Assembly: GCA_023129115.1 (NCBI GenBank) | Contig: JAGMCR010000001.1 | Location: forward strand, 1 to 64,000 | DNA from: Candidatus Iainarchaeum sp. | GTDB lineage: Archaea; B1Sed10-29; WALL01 | Length of the DNA stretch: 64,000 nucleotides | Direction of reading: 5' to 3' | In this document: positions 1-7,857 of the stretch, in pieces | Layout of the letters: every line of letters starts with the position of its first letter | Position numbering within the stretch: position 1 is the first letter of the stretch | Notes under the pieces: model-generated | What the model was told of the DNA's origin: nothing | The model's input: only the letters and a program-made list of their open reading frames with translations | The model's database searches: none | Translations under genes and position numbers: made by a program

Positions 1-78
1 ACCACGAAGCGCAAGACAACCAAGCGGAAGACCACTAAGAGAAAGACTGCACGCAGGACAACGAAGAGAAAGAAGTAA
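1..78 (+). CDS. C-terminal tail of a Lys/Arg/Thr-rich protein (5' end outside window)
   Basis: Frame 1 is open from the window edge to TAA at 76-78 and encodes 25 residues built from repeated TTKRK-like units (TTKRK TTKRK TTKRK TARR TTKRKK). Such very basic low-complexity tails occur on archaeal nucleic-acid-binding proteins and some ribosomal proteins, but the folded part lies outside the window, so no function is assigned. The gene converges with the M42 peptidase gene on the other strand. The gap between them (79-168) is T-rich and shows no further gene. Confidence 0.6.
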   Translation, partial: TTKRKTTKRKTTKRKTARRTTKRKK

Positions 79-168
79 GGGACCACGTTGTTCTTTGTTG
101 AATGGTCTTTTTGAACCCCTTTTTCGATATCTCTTTCTCTTTCTTTATCTCCCCCAGCCCGTGGCCTG

Positions 169-1188
169 TCAGACCGGCGGGTCAGTGGCAATCGCTTCAA
201 TGACCCTTACGGTCTCCTTCACGTCGTTTATGTCAGCGATAGAAATAGTGGAGTGGATGTTTCGCACGGGGATTGAAATCACCACGGTTGGCGTCCCGCC
301 CTTGCTCAGCGAGATGGCGAGGGCGTCGGTCGTGCCCGTGTCGCTCACCTCGATTTGGTACGGAATTCTTTTTTTCCTCAAGAGCTTCTCAATCTTTTTC
401 ATGAGCACCGTGTTCGCAATGAATTCTTCGTCTTTGTAAGTGAGGTACGGCCCGTGGCTCATTCCCCCGTTGGTGTCGTCGTAGTCCTGCGCCGGCGTGG
501 TGTCCACGTTTATGGCGAAGTCGCCCTCGAGCTTGAACGCGGAAACCCTGGCGCCGTACATGCCCATCTCTTCCTGCGCAGTGAAGACGTACGAAATGTT
601 CCGCTTCTTTTTCTTCATTTTCTTCGCGAGCATTATCGACGCGGCGCAGCCGACGCGGTTGTCCATGGCCTTTCCCGACATGATGTTTTCCTTTCCAAGC
701 GTGGCGAACGCGCGGCGCGGGATGACGTAGTCGCCCGGGCCGATGCCCAGCCGCTCCACTTCTTTTTTGCTCTTGAGGCCCACGTCGATGTACATCTGCT
801 CGATTGACGGGAACTCTTCAGAGACAAGCCCCTCGTGGAGGTTCTTCGAGGAAATCACGCCGTGCACCACGCGCTTTTCCGAGGCCACGATGTGCACCTG
901 CTGCGCCAGAAGCGTTTCCGGCTCTATGCCCCCGACGCGCGAGAAGATTATCCTGCCGTCCTTCTCGACTTCCTTGACCATTAGCCCAATCTCGTCCATG
1001 TGCGAGAACACGAGCACGTGCGGGCCCCGGCCCTTCTGTGTCGCGATGAGGTTGCCGAACGAGTCAACAGTGATTTTGTCGACGAATGGCCGGATTTCTT
1101 TCTTTATGAGTTTCCTGATGTTCTCTTCGCCGCCTGACGGGCCGTACACGGCCGCAAGGCGCTTGACCAAGTCGACGACTTTGTCCAT
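169..1188 (-). CDS. M42-family metallo-aminopeptidase (deblocking aminopeptidase / endoglucanase M type)
   Basis: This 339-aa protein matches the usual length of M42 peptidases, which form large cytosolic tetrahedral particles and trim peptides from the N-terminus using two metal ions. The metal-ligand motifs are visible in order: SHMDEIG (His63 and Asp65), KAMDNRVG (bridging Asp), TAQEEMG (catalytic Glu followed by a metal-ligand Glu), NVDTTP (Asp) and RNIHS (final His). The C-terminal part with GTTDA is also typical. The ATG start is 2 nt downstream of the glutaredoxin stop codon, so the two genes form a minus-strand operon. Substrate preference (acidic, hydrophobic or lysyl) cannot be read from these motifs. 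Confidence 0.93.
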   Translation of the reverse strand: MDKVVDLVKRLAAVYGPSGGEENIRKLIKKEIRPFVDKITVDSFGNLIATQKGRGPHVLVFSHMDEIGLMVKEVEKDGRIIFSRVGGIEPETLLAQQVHIVASEKRVVHGVISSKNLHEGLVSEEFPSIEQMYIDVGLKSKKEVERLGIGPGDYVIPRRAFATLGKENIMSGKAMDNRVGCAASIMLAKKMKKKKRNISYVFTAQEEMGMYGARVSAFKLEGDFAINVDTTPAQDYDDTNGGMSHGPYLTYKDEEFIANTVLMKKIEKLLRKKRIPYQIEVSDTGTTDALAISLSKGGTPTVVISIPVRNIHSTISIADINDVKETVRVIEAIATDPPV

Positions 1189-1190
1189 TC

Positions 1191-1424
1191 TTACAACCCC
1201 AGCAGCCCGTCAACCTTTGCCTGGTCGAACCCGATGACAATCGTTCCGTTGATGTCGATGACCGGCACTCCGCGCTGCCCCGACTTCTCAATCATTTCCA
1301 CCGCCTTTTCCTGGTCCGCTGCCACGTCGTAGGCAGTGAAATCAATGCCTTTTTCCTTCAGGTAGTCCTTGGCGCGGTCGCACCACGGGCACGTCGGGGT
1401 AGAATAAACTATCACATTCGCCAT
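1191..1424 (-). CDS. Glutaredoxin / NrdH-like thiol-disulfide oxidoreductase
   Basis: This 77-aa single-domain protein has the thioredoxin fold of the glutaredoxin/NrdH family. The redox motif CPWC follows VYSTPT near the N-terminus, and the cis-proline motif GVPVI plus a helix-capping Gly-Phe-Asp follow later. CPWC is a dithiol motif and suggests reduction of protein disulfides rather than monothiol Fe-S transfer. It is the first gene of a two-gene operon with the M42 peptidase. The start ATG lies in an AT-rich segment (1425-1470) shared with the divergent membrane-protein gene. NrdH and Grx cannot be separated from sequence alone. Confidence 0.9.
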   Translation of the reverse strand: MANVIVYSTPTCPWCDRAKDYLKEKGIDFTAYDVAADQEKAVEMIEKSGQRGVPVIDINGTIVIGFDQAKVDGLLGL

Positions 1425-1489
1425 GCCGATACTAAACCACCCACCCTATTTAAATAAATCCTTTGAGAATTTATTTGCAGGTGTTTTCC

Positions 1490-2212
1490 ATGAATGCGCT
1501 AACGGCAATGAAGAAGGCCTGGCAGGCCTACCGGTCCAACGCGGCGAGGCTCATCATTGGCACGGCCATACTGCTCGTGGCGATTGTGCTGCTCGTCATG
1601 TTCGCTTTCCTGCCGCTGCTCGGGCTGTTCGTCTTCTCCAATCCCGAAATGGTCTTCATCTCGCTGTCACTGTTCTCGCTGTTCGTCATCGTGGCGCTCG
1701 GCGTCGCGGGCGTGCTGTGCGCCGGCTACATCCGCTTCACTTCACAGGCCTATGGCATCACTTATGCCGAGGCCAGCAAAAAGAAGCGCGTGCGCGCGGA
1801 CGAGAAGCCGGACTTCATGACAATCTTCAAGTTCGCGAGCCGCGAGGGGAAGAACGCGGCGCTTTTGGCGTACGCCTGTGCCTTCGCGCTGCTCGTCATA
1901 TTCGGCGTGCCGTACATCTGTACTTCTTCGCTCGACGCCGTGCTGCTCGCGCTGCCGTTCGCGCTCGTGTTCCTGTTCTTCGTGATGCTGGCGCCGCCCA
2001 TAACCGTGTTCGAGAAAAAGCCGCCGCTCGAGGCGTGGGCAAAGTCGTTCGAGTTCGCGCTCAATAACTTCCCGCAGCAATTGCTTTTGACGGCAGTGAT
2101 GGGGCTAATCTTCCTCGTGCTGGCAGTGATTCCTTTTGTCGGGCCGGTGGTGCTGTTCGCGCTGATGCCGTGGTTCGCATTGAGCAAGGTCGCGTTCTAC
2201 CGGGGCGAGTAA
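1490..2212 (+). CDS. Polytopic membrane protein, unknown function
   Basis: A 240-aa hydrophobic protein with about five to six membrane segments: LIIGTAILLVAIVLLVMFAF, a second near residues 50-75, then a charged KKKRVRADEK loop, two more around 120-165 and a C-terminal pair. The ATG at 1490 is preferred because GCAGGTG lies 6 nt upstream as a ribosome-binding site; an in-frame TTG at 1463 would add nine residues. The pattern resembles archaeal DUF7847-like or glycerophosphodiester-phosphodiesterase membrane-domain proteins, but no diagnostic motif is present. It has no operon partner; downstream lies a repeat array and the convergent ZIP gene. Confidence 0.75.
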   Translation: MNALTAMKKAWQAYRSNAARLIIGTAILLVAIVLLVMFAFLPLLGLFVFSNPEMVFISLSLFSLFVIVALGVAGVLCAGYIRFTSQAYGITYAEASKKKRVRADEKPDFMTIFKFASREGKNAALLAYACAFALLVIFGVPYICTSSLDAVLLALPFALVFLFFVMLAPPITVFEKKPPLEAWAKSFEFALNNFPQQLLLTAVMGLIFLVLAVIPFVGPVVLFALMPWFALSKVAFYRGE

Positions 2213-2252
2213 CAAATGACTTGGAAACCTGCCGCGCTACCCCAAAGGACTT

Positions 2253-2361
2253 GGGGGATGCCAATTGGCATCCCCCCATAGGCCGATTGTTCCACTCACC
2301 CATCCAGTTGTTCCACTCACCCATAGGCTGATTGTTCAACTCCCCCAGAGGCCGACTTCTT
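2253..2361. repeat. Palindrome plus tandem short repeats, left flank of the ZIP gene
   Basis: A perfect 24-bp palindrome (2253-2276) is built of a G5 run, an ATG arm and the core CCAATTGG. It is followed by about four imperfect 21-24-nt units sharing CCCATAGGCCGATTGTTCCA and TTGTTCCACTCA, which run up to the ZIP stop codon at 2362. The same structure recurs in inverted orientation on the other side of ZIP (3104-3178) and near 39.38 and 49.2 kb. RNA from either strand would form a long hairpin. Confidence 0.9.
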
Positions 2362-3060
2362 TCAGGCAGGCATTCCCGCAATCGCTATCAACACGAGCGA
2401 CAGCGCCATGCCCAGCAGGAAGTACATGGGCCTGCCCTCCCGGCCGTCGGGCACGAGGTCCCTTATCACGACGTACAGCAGCACGCCCATCACGAGGCTG
2501 AACACCGCGTAGAACGCCACGGCCCTCAGCTCGAGCGCGGTCGCGACCACTGCGCCGAACACCGTGGACAACGAGAGCACGAGCTCTTCCAGCTTGTTGC
2601 TATTGAAGTGCTCGTGGATGTGCCTCACAGAAATCGAGGACGACAGCGTGTGCAGCAGGAACGGGATGAACACGAGGTACCCCAGCTTCCCGCCACTCAG
2701 CGGGATGCCGAAGAACATCACCAGCGCGAACCCCAGTATGAACGAGTCCGCGATGAACCCGGCGATGTGCAGGTGCGCGAGGTCCTTCAGGAGCATTTTC
2801 TTGTTTTGCACGTGCTGGTACACGTATTTTTCGGCAACGTGGAACGCCGTGAACCCCAGCAGCAGCAGCAAATAGACGTTTTCGCCGATGAACCCCACGC
2901 CCATCGTGAGCTCCGGCAGCACCTCAAGCATTATGTACGTAATGAATATTCCAGCGGAAAAGCTAGTGATTTCGTGGTGGAACTCCTTCACGCGGTTGGC
3001 CGTCTTCTCGCTGAAGAAGTGCACGATTGTCAGCACCGCCGCGAGCACGATTGGAATCAT
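2362..3060 (-). CDS. ZIP-family metal transporter
   Basis: A 232-aa integral membrane protein with about seven to eight hydrophobic segments and the polar intramembrane motifs of ZIP zinc/iron transporters: SFSAGIFITYIMLEVLPE in an early helix, then HLHIAGFIADSFILG and TALELRAVAF in later helices. It probably moves divalent cations into the cytosol. The ATG at 3060 is chosen because a TATA box (TTTTTATAAA read on the minus strand) is centred about 26 nt upstream, as in a leaderless transcript; a TTG at 3075 would extend it by five codons. The gene stands alone and is bracketed by inverted copies of one palindromic repeat, which suggests the whole segment may have moved or been rearranged as a cassette. 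Confidence 0.85.
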   Translation of the reverse strand: MIPIVLAAVLTIVHFFSEKTANRVKEFHHEITSFSAGIFITYIMLEVLPELTMGVGFIGENVYLLLLLGFTAFHVAEKYVYQHVQNKKMLLKDLAHLHIAGFIADSFILGFALVMFFGIPLSGGKLGYLVFIPFLLHTLSSSISVRHIHEHFNSNKLEELVLSLSTVFGAVVATALELRAVAFYAVFSLVMGVLLYVVIRDLVPDGREGRPMYFLLGMALSLVLIAIAGMPA

Positions 3061-3103
3061 TGGGATTACCAACAATCAAGGGGTTTATAAAAAGCTGCCG
3101 GGC

Positions 3104-3178
3104 AGTAATCCAACCGGCCTATGGGGGGCTGACACAACCGGTGTATGGGGGGGTGCCAATTGGCACCCCCCAACTCCT
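3104..3178. repeat. Palindrome plus repeat units, right flank of the ZIP gene (inverted copy)
   Basis: A perfect 24-bp palindrome (3148-3171), with a G6 run, a TG arm and core CCAATTGG, lies beside two units containing CCGGCCTATGGGGGG and CCGGTGTATGGGG. Read on the minus strand the order is AAGGAGTTGGGGGG, palindrome, CCCATA units. This matches the left-flank copy AAGGACTTGGGGG, palindrome, CCCATAGGCC, so the two copies are inverted around the ZIP gene. Stem positions differ between copies but remain self-complementary. Confidence 0.88.
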
Positions 3179-3258
3179 TGCTCACTGCGTCCTCCAAGTC
3201 CTTGCCTCGCTGATTGCCGCACATCTTTTTTTATACTGGAGTACCTAAAACCATAGCT

Positions 3259-3735
3259 ATGGCAGACAAAGTTGGAGTAGTAGACACCATGTTCGCGCGC
3301 GTGGACATGTACCCCTTCGTGGTCCAGGCGTTCCAGGACGTTGGCTGGGAGCCCGAAATCGTGCGCCGCACGGTCCCCGGGGTCAAAGACATGCCCGTCG
3401 AGGCACTGGACCTACTCGAAAAAGAGGGCTGCGCCATCGTCCTCACGCTTGGCATGGGCGGCGGAGAGCCGGTGGACTACACGTGCGTCCACGAGGCATG
3501 CGTGGGCATCCAGGGCGTGATGCTCAAGACCGGCAAGCACGTCATCGACGTCATCGTGCACCGCAACGAAGTCAAGGACGACCTCGAGTTCTACAAGCTC
3601 TGCAAGAACCGGGCCTACAAGCACGCGGTCAACGCGTACTGGCTCCTCAGCAAGCCAGAAGAATTGACGAAGCGCGCCGGCACCGGCGAGCGGCAGGGCC
3701 TGGACAACGAAGGCCAAATAGCGGTGAAAAAATGA
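3259..3735 (+). CDS. ribC: Archaeal riboflavin synthase
   Basis: This protein (158 aa from ATG 3259) belongs to the archaeal riboflavin synthase family, which is a paralogue of lumazine synthase and unrelated to bacterial RibE. It dismutates two 6,7-dimethyl-8-ribityllumazine molecules to riboflavin. Signature stretches are VGVVDTMFARVDMYPF at the N-terminus and TVPGVKDMPVEALDLLEKEGC, followed by the GMGGGEP loop. A TATA box (TTTTTTTATACT) about 26 nt before the ATG predicts a leaderless start; the in-frame upstream extension is rejected. It overlaps ribH by 4 nt (ATGA) and heads the operon ribC-ribH-ribA-phosphopantoate ligase. Confidence 0.93.
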   Translation: MADKVGVVDTMFARVDMYPFVVQAFQDVGWEPEIVRRTVPGVKDMPVEALDLLEKEGCAIVLTLGMGGGEPVDYTCVHEACVGIQGVMLKTGKHVIDVIVHRNEVKDDLEFYKLCKNRAYKHAVNAYWLLSKPEELTKRAGTGERQGLDNEGQIAVKK

Positions 3736-4121
3736 AGCTTGGCATTATTGTCGCAGAGTTCAACAAGGAAATGACCGAACAAATGCTCGCGAAGGCCGAA
3801 GCGACCTCAAAAGAGCTCGGCATCGAGACCACTGTCCGCTGGGTCCCCGGCGTGTACGACATGCCGCTCCAGGCCAAAAAAATGCTTCCGTCCGTGGACG
3901 CGCTCGCCCTCCTCGGCGTCGTGAAAAAAGGCTTGACCGCGCACGACGTGATTGTCGCGGAAAACACTGCGCGGCTCGCGGCAGACCTCTCGCTTGAGTT
4001 CAACAAGCCAGTCACCCTCGGCATAATCGGCCCCGACGCCAGCCAGGAAGTCGCTGCCGACCGCCTCGAGGGCTATGCCAAGCGCGCCGTGAAAGCCGCT
4101 TTTTATCTGGTTAAGGAGTGA
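3732..4121 (+). CDS. ribH: 6,7-dimethyl-8-ribityllumazine synthase
   Basis: A 129-aa lumazine synthase of archaeal type. It condenses 5-amino-6-ribitylaminouracil with 3,4-dihydroxy-2-butanone 4-phosphate, supplying the substrate of the upstream riboflavin synthase. Visible family features are [12 protein letters not shown] at the N-terminus, [14 protein letters not shown] (substrate-binding loop), [13 protein letters not shown] and the final [11 protein letters not shown]. The His before Asp in TAHD occupies the position of the catalytic histidine. The start ATG overlaps the ribC stop codon and the stop overlaps the presumed ribA start, so all three are translationally coupled. Confidence 0.93.
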   Translation: MKLGIIVAEFNKEMTEQMLAKAEATSKELGIETTVRWVPGVYDMPLQAKKMLPSVDALALLGVVKKGLTAHDVIVAENTARLAADLSLEFNKPVTLGIIGPDASQEVAADRLEGYAKRAVKAAFYLVKE

Positions 4122-4738
4122 CGAAGTTGAGTTCCCCCAAGCAAATAGATGCACAGGTGCAGAGGGAGGCAGAGACCCTCCTGCCGACCAAGCACGGCGA
4201 CTTCAGGCTCATCGCTTATTCCACCGGTGCTGGCTCGGCCCAGCCAATTGCGCTCGTGAAGGGAGAGATTGGCGGCGGTGCAGTGCTGGTGCGCGTGCAC
4301 TCCGAGTGCTTTACGGGCGACGTCCTCGGCTCCAAAAAATGTGACTGTGGCGACCAGCTCGCCGCTGCCCTGGAGCAAATAGAAAAAGAGGGCGGCGTGC
4401 TCGTTTACCTGCGGCAGGAGGGCAGGGGCATTGGCCTGCTGAACAAGCTAAGGGCGTACGAGCTCCAGGAAGGCGGCCTCGACACAGTCGAGGCGAACCA
4501 CGCCCTCGGGTTTGGCGTGGACTTGCGCGACTACGGCGTTGGCGCGCAAATCCTCCTCGACCTCGGCGTGCGAAAAATCCGGCTGATGACGAACAACCCA
4601 GAGAAAATCATTGGCCTGGAGGGCTACGGGCTCGAGGTCGTCGAGCGCGTGCCCCTTGAGGTCGCTCCCCACGAAGCCAACCGGGACTACCTGCTCACCA
4701 AGCAGAAAAAAATGGGCCACTTGCTGGGGGGCCTTTGA
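4118..4738 (+). CDS. ribA: GTP cyclohydrolase II (bacterial-type RibA)
   Basis: A 206-aa protein with the full set of GTP cyclohydrolase II signatures: [20 protein letters not shown] (three Zn cysteines), [38 protein letters not shown], and [19 protein letters not shown]. It opens the GTP imidazole ring, the first committed step of riboflavin synthesis. Many archaea use the unrelated GTP cyclohydrolase III, so a bacterial-type enzyme here is noteworthy and may reflect old transfer. GTG 4118 overlaps the ribH stop. A TTG at 4127 has GGAGTGA 5 nt upstream and is a good alternative start. No dihydroxybutanone-phosphate synthase (ribB) or deaminase gene is in the window. Confidence 0.94.
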   Translation: MTKLSSPKQIDAQVQREAETLLPTKHGDFRLIAYSTGAGSAQPIALVKGEIGGGAVLVRVHSECFTGDVLGSKKCDCGDQLAAALEQIEKEGGVLVYLRQEGRGIGLLNKLRAYELQEGGLDTVEANHALGFGVDLRDYGVGAQILLDLGVRKIRLMTNNPEKIIGLEGYGLEVVERVPLEVAPHEANRDYLLTKQKKMGHLLGGL

Positions 4739-4739
4739 C

Positions 4740-5450
4740 ATCGAAATCCCGGAGTCCCATCCCCGGCACGGCTCGCTCGTCGCACGCGAAAAAGTCGAGG
4801 CCGCGGTCCAGGCTGGCTATGCCACGCCGGTTGGGCTGGTCGCCCACGGCCGGGGCGAGGCCTTTGACTACTTAATCGGCGAAAAGACGACTGGGTACGC
4901 GCGCGCCGCGTGCGAGGCCGCGGTCGCCAAGCTATTGTCCACGAGCTCCGCCCTTTCCGCGAACGGCAACGTCGCTGCCTTGTGCGGAGAGGAATACGTC
5001 GCGCTCAGCGAGGCCCTCGGCGCGCCCATTGAAATCAACTTGTTTTACCGCACGCCCGAAAGAATGAAGAAAATGGAGGAGCGCTTCCGCGGGGCCGGCG
5101 CGAAAGAAGTCCTTGGCGTGCGCGAGGACGCCGAAGTGCCTTTTCTCGAGAGCGAGCGGCGCAAAGTGGACTCCCGCGGCATTTATTCCCGCGACACGGT
5201 GCTCGTCCCCCTGGAGGACGGCGACCGCACCGAGTGCTTGAAGAAAATGGGCAAGTTCGTGATTGCCATTGACCTGAACCCCCTGTCCCGCACTGCACAG
5301 CAGGCCGACATTACTATAGTGGATAATATAACGCGCGCCGTGCCGCTCATGATTGAATTGGCCAAAAAGAAGCCGGAGTGGCGCGGGTTCGACAACAAGG
5401 CAAACCTCCGCGGCTCCATGGAACTGATGAAGCACTACCTCAGCCTGTAG
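4740..5450 (+). CDS. 4-phosphopantoate--beta-alanine ligase (archaeal phosphopantothenate synthetase), no canonical start codon
   Basis: This about 236-aa protein joins 4-phosphopantoate and beta-alanine using ATP in the archaeal CoA pathway. Family blocks are IPESHPRHGSL, GLVAHGRGEAFDYLIGE, SANGNVAALC, INLFYRTPERM, GIYSRDTVLVPLEDGDRTE and IDLNPLSRTAQQADITIVDN. The family normally begins at MEIPxSHPR, but here that position is ATC (4740-4742) and no ATG, GTG or TTG lies close by in frame. It begins 1 nt after the ribA stop, and skipping one base in the G6 run at 4726-4731 would join both frames. So initiation is at a rare AUC, or by +1 frameshifting from RibA, or the run contains an indel error. 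The last 16 nt overlap the convergent reductase gene. Confidence 0.85.
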   Translation: MEIPESHPRHGSLVAREKVEAAVQAGYATPVGLVAHGRGEAFDYLIGEKTTGYARAACEAAVAKLLSTSSALSANGNVAALCGEEYVALSEALGAPIEINLFYRTPERMKKMEERFRGAGAKEVLGVREDAEVPFLESERRKVDSRGIYSRDTVLVPLEDGDRTECLKKMGKFVIAIDLNPLSRTAQQADITIVDNITRAVPLMIELAKKKPEWRGFDNKANLRGSMELMKHYLSL

Positions 5451-6058
5451 TGCACCAGAATCCCGGGGCCCAGCCGGCTTGTCTCTATAACCTCAAGCGG
5501 AATCGGCTCGCCTTTCGTGCCTTCGCCGTCCGCCATTGTCGGCGTGTCTTTGCCGCCTACCACCATGGGCGCGATATAGGCGTACAGGTCGTCGACCAAT
5601 CCGTGCCGCACAAAGCCCCAGATGACAGTGCCGCCCCCCTCCACAAGCAATTTCTTGATTCCGTGCCGGCTGTACAAGGCCTCCAGCACTTCTTCCAGGT
5701 CGAGCAAGCCCTCCCCGCCCGGGCACTGCACGAGCTCCACGTTCCCGCCGTATTTTCCCCCGCTTTCTTCTGAAGTGATTATCAGTGTTTTTGCCGCCGC
5801 GTCCACCACGCGCGCGTTTTCCGGTGTCCTGCATTGCGAGTCCAGGACCACGCGCACCGGCCGCTGCTCTGCGTTCAGCCCGGGGTCGTCGGACAACACG
5901 GTCCCCACACCCACAAGAATTGCGTCGCACCCGTTCCGCAACGCGCGCACGCGCTCCGCGTCTTCTCTACACGAAATCTTCAGCGGCTTCCTGCCAGGCA
6001 GGGCTATCTTGCCGTCGCAGGACATCGCGCAATTAATGGTCACATGCGGCCGATTCAT
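5435..6058 (-). CDS. arfC: 2,5-diamino-6-ribosylamino-4(3H)-pyrimidinone 5'-phosphate reductase
   Basis: A 207-aa stand-alone RibD C-terminal (dihydrofolate-reductase-like) domain. In archaea and fungi this enzyme reduces the ribosyl side chain before deamination, using NADPH. Family features are MSCDGKIA near the N-terminus, RALRNGCDAILVGVGTVLSDDP, LNAEQRPVRVVLDS, KKLLVEGGGTVIWGF and APMVVGGKDTP. It lacks the deaminase domain of bacterial RibD. It is transcribed toward the ribC-ribH-ribA operon and its end overlaps the ligase gene, so the riboflavin genes are clustered on both strands. The archaeal deaminase step is not represented here. Confidence 0.9.
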   Translation of the reverse strand: MNRPHVTINCAMSCDGKIALPGRKPLKISCREDAERVRALRNGCDAILVGVGTVLSDDPGLNAEQRPVRVVLDSQCRTPENARVVDAAAKTLIITSEESGGKYGGNVELVQCPGGEGLLDLEEVLEALYSRHGIKKLLVEGGGTVIWGFVRHGLVDDLYAYIAPMVVGGKDTPTMADGEGTKGEPIPLEVIETSRLGPGILVHYRLR

Positions 6059-6130
6059 TTATTCCCCCTCCTTTTTTGTGGGCTAAAGGTATTTAAACCA
6101 GAACCTCTTTTCTATTGCAGGGTGCTCCAA

Positions 6131-6403
6131 ATGACCATGGAAGACGAAGTCAAGACCACTTACAAAATGCTCAAGACAAACGATTTCAAGGTAGCCGAAA
6201 TCATTTTCGAGGGCGGCGTAAGCGTAAAGGACACTGCTTCACTCGCGTCGCTCCAGCAGTGGGTCGACGGCGGCAAGGCCTTTGGCGTCATCCACGTCAT
6301 CTACTTCACCCCGGACGGCCAGCAGCGCGTAATCGACATAACCGCAGGCAAGCCCGAATCCGCGGTGCCAGCCCCCGAAAACACTGAAGTGACCGAGCCG
6401 TGA
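6131..6403 (+). CDS. Small protein of unknown function, coupled to nitroreductase
   Basis: A 90-aa protein starting at ATG 6131 (a second ATG follows two codons later), behind a TATA-like TATTTAAACC at 6091-6100 that gives a short leader. It is a compact alpha/beta sequence with MEDEVKTTYKMLKTNDFKV, a VIHVIYFTPDGQQRVIDI strand pair, and a short Pro/Glu-rich tail. No family motif is recognised. The stop codon overlaps the GTG start of the nitroreductase gene by 4 nt, so the two are translated together; whether the small protein serves the flavoenzyme is unknown. Confidence 0.6.
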   Translation: MTMEDEVKTTYKMLKTNDFKVAEIIFEGGVSVKDTASLASLQQWVDGGKAFGVIHVIYFTPDGQQRVIDITAGKPESAVPAPENTEVTEP

Positions 6404-6912
6404 GCTTCCTCGCACTCGCACAGAAGCGCAAGTCAATCCGCCGATTTCTCGACAAGCCAGTCCCACAAAAGCTAGTCGACACAATCCTCGAGGCCGCCAG
6501 GCTCGCGCCTTCCGCAGGCAACCTCCAGGCCTACGAAGTCGTCACCGTAAAAAACGAGGAAACAAGGAAAGCGCTCGCCGCAGCGTCGTTCGGCCAGGCC
6601 CAGGTGTCAGACGCGCCGGTCGTGATGGTGTTCGTCGCAGACCCGCCGCGCAGCGCAGCCAAGTACGGCGACCGCGGGGCAGAGCTCTATTCAGTCCAGG
6701 ACGCCAGCATCGCGTGCGCGTACGCCCAGCTCGCCGCCGCTGACCTGGGCCTCGGCGCGGTATGGGTCGGCGCTTTCGACGAGGACGCTGTCGCGAAAGC
6801 AGTCAACGCGAGTGGCAGGCCAGTTGCGCTGCTGCCGATTGGCTACCCCGCCGAAAAGCCCGGGCACCCGCCGCGCAGGGACGGCGTCTTTTTCGAGGAA
6901 ACACTAGACTGA
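6400..6912 (+). CDS. Nitroreductase-family FMN oxidoreductase
   Basis: A 170-aa nitroreductase-fold flavoprotein. The FMN-binding N-terminal signature RKSIRRFLDKPVPQ is followed by ARLAPSAGNLQAYEVVTV. A second FMN contact region, GAVWVGAFDEDAV, and the closing LPIGYPAEKP block are also present. Family members are FMN-dependent, usually homodimeric and reduce quinones, nitro compounds or cofactors; the substrate cannot be deduced. Translation starts at GTG 6400, overlapping the upstream gene. The 3' end overlaps the convergent exchanger gene by 9 nt. Confidence 0.88.
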   Translation: MSFLALAQKRKSIRRFLDKPVPQKLVDTILEAARLAPSAGNLQAYEVVTVKNEETRKALAAASFGQAQVSDAPVVMVFVADPPRSAAKYGDRGAELYSVQDASIACAYAQLAAADLGLGAVWVGAFDEDAVAKAVNASGRPVALLPIGYPAEKPGHPPRRDGVFFEETLD

Positions 6913-7836
6913 CTTGATGAACATATGCATCATCAAGAACACTGCGTAAAGCAGGACAAACATCACGCCGTGCCGCCTGCTTAGCCGGGTGTGCTTCACC
7001 AGCAGGTACCAAAGCAGCAGGGACACTCCGACGAGGAACGCTATTGTCGACGCGAACGTTTCGTAGTCGGCACTCAATGGGTTCAGCAGCGCGGCAGCCC
7101 CAAGCACCAGCGTTATGTTCACCACGTTGCTCCCCAGCACCTCGCCCAGCGCCAGGTTCGTGTGCCCCTTCTTTACCGCGCCGATTGCGATGGCGAGCTC
7201 CGGCAGCGACGTGCCGAGGGCTATTATGGTCACGGCTATCGTTGACTCTGGAATCATGAGCTGTGCCGCAAGCGAAGCCGCTGAGCCCACCACGAACTGT
7301 GCCGCGATTACCACGAGCACCATGCCGAACCAGAACTTGGCGTTGTAAAGGACCCAGTCCTTTGTGCGCACGTGGTCAGTGAGCTCGAACCGATAGTCCC
7401 GCTTGGCCACGAAGAACACGTACAGGGCGAAAAGCAGGAGCAGCAGAAGCCCCTCGTAAAAGCCAATCGAGCCCCGCAGGAAAAAAATCAGCGGCGCGAA
7501 CGTAATCAAGAGCAGGATTTCCGCGTTCTCCATCAACTCCTTGCGCTTCACCCTCACGCCTTTAATGGCAACGGCGAGGCCGAGCACCAGCAAAATGTTT
7601 GTGATGTTCGAGCCCAGCACGTTCCCGATTGCAATCCCGACTTCACCAGTGTACGCCGCCGTCAAGGCGACCACCAGTTCGGGGAGGCTCGTGAAGATGG
7701 AAATGGCTATGAAGCCCAGGGCAAACTCCCCAATTTTGAGGTAGTCCGCAATCTTCATTGCCGCGTGTATTACCACGTTGCTGAACACCACGAGCGCCGC
7801 AAGGCTGCCCGCGAGCACCAAGAGCTCCGGAATCAT
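6904..7836 (-). CDS. Sodium/calcium exchanger family (CaCA) membrane protein
   Basis: A 310-aa transporter with two inverted-repeat halves of about five membrane helices each. The two alpha-repeat pairs are clear: SIFTSLPELVVALTAA with GNVLGSNITNILLVLG in the first half, and ALGTSLPELAIAIGAV with GEVLGSNVVNITLVLG in the second. It would exchange cytosolic calcium for sodium or protons at the cell membrane. It is divergent from the calcium P-type ATPase, and a TATA element (7858-7867) lies about 27 nt from both start codons, so the two calcium-export genes probably share one promoter. No regulatory domain is present. Confidence 0.92.
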   Translation of the reverse strand: MIPELLVLAGSLAALVVFSNVVIHAAMKIADYLKIGEFALGFIAISIFTSLPELVVALTAAYTGEVGIAIGNVLGSNITNILLVLGLAVAIKGVRVKRKELMENAEILLLITFAPLIFFLRGSIGFYEGLLLLLLFALYVFFVAKRDYRFELTDHVRTKDWVLYNAKFWFGMVLVVIAAQFVVGSAASLAAQLMIPESTIAVTIIALGTSLPELAIAIGAVKKGHTNLALGEVLGSNVVNITLVLGAAALLNPLSADYETFASTIAFLVGVSLLLWYLLVKHTRLSRRHGVMFVLLYAVFLMMHMFIKSV

Positions 7837-7857
7837 TGACCAAGGTTACTGCCCAGG

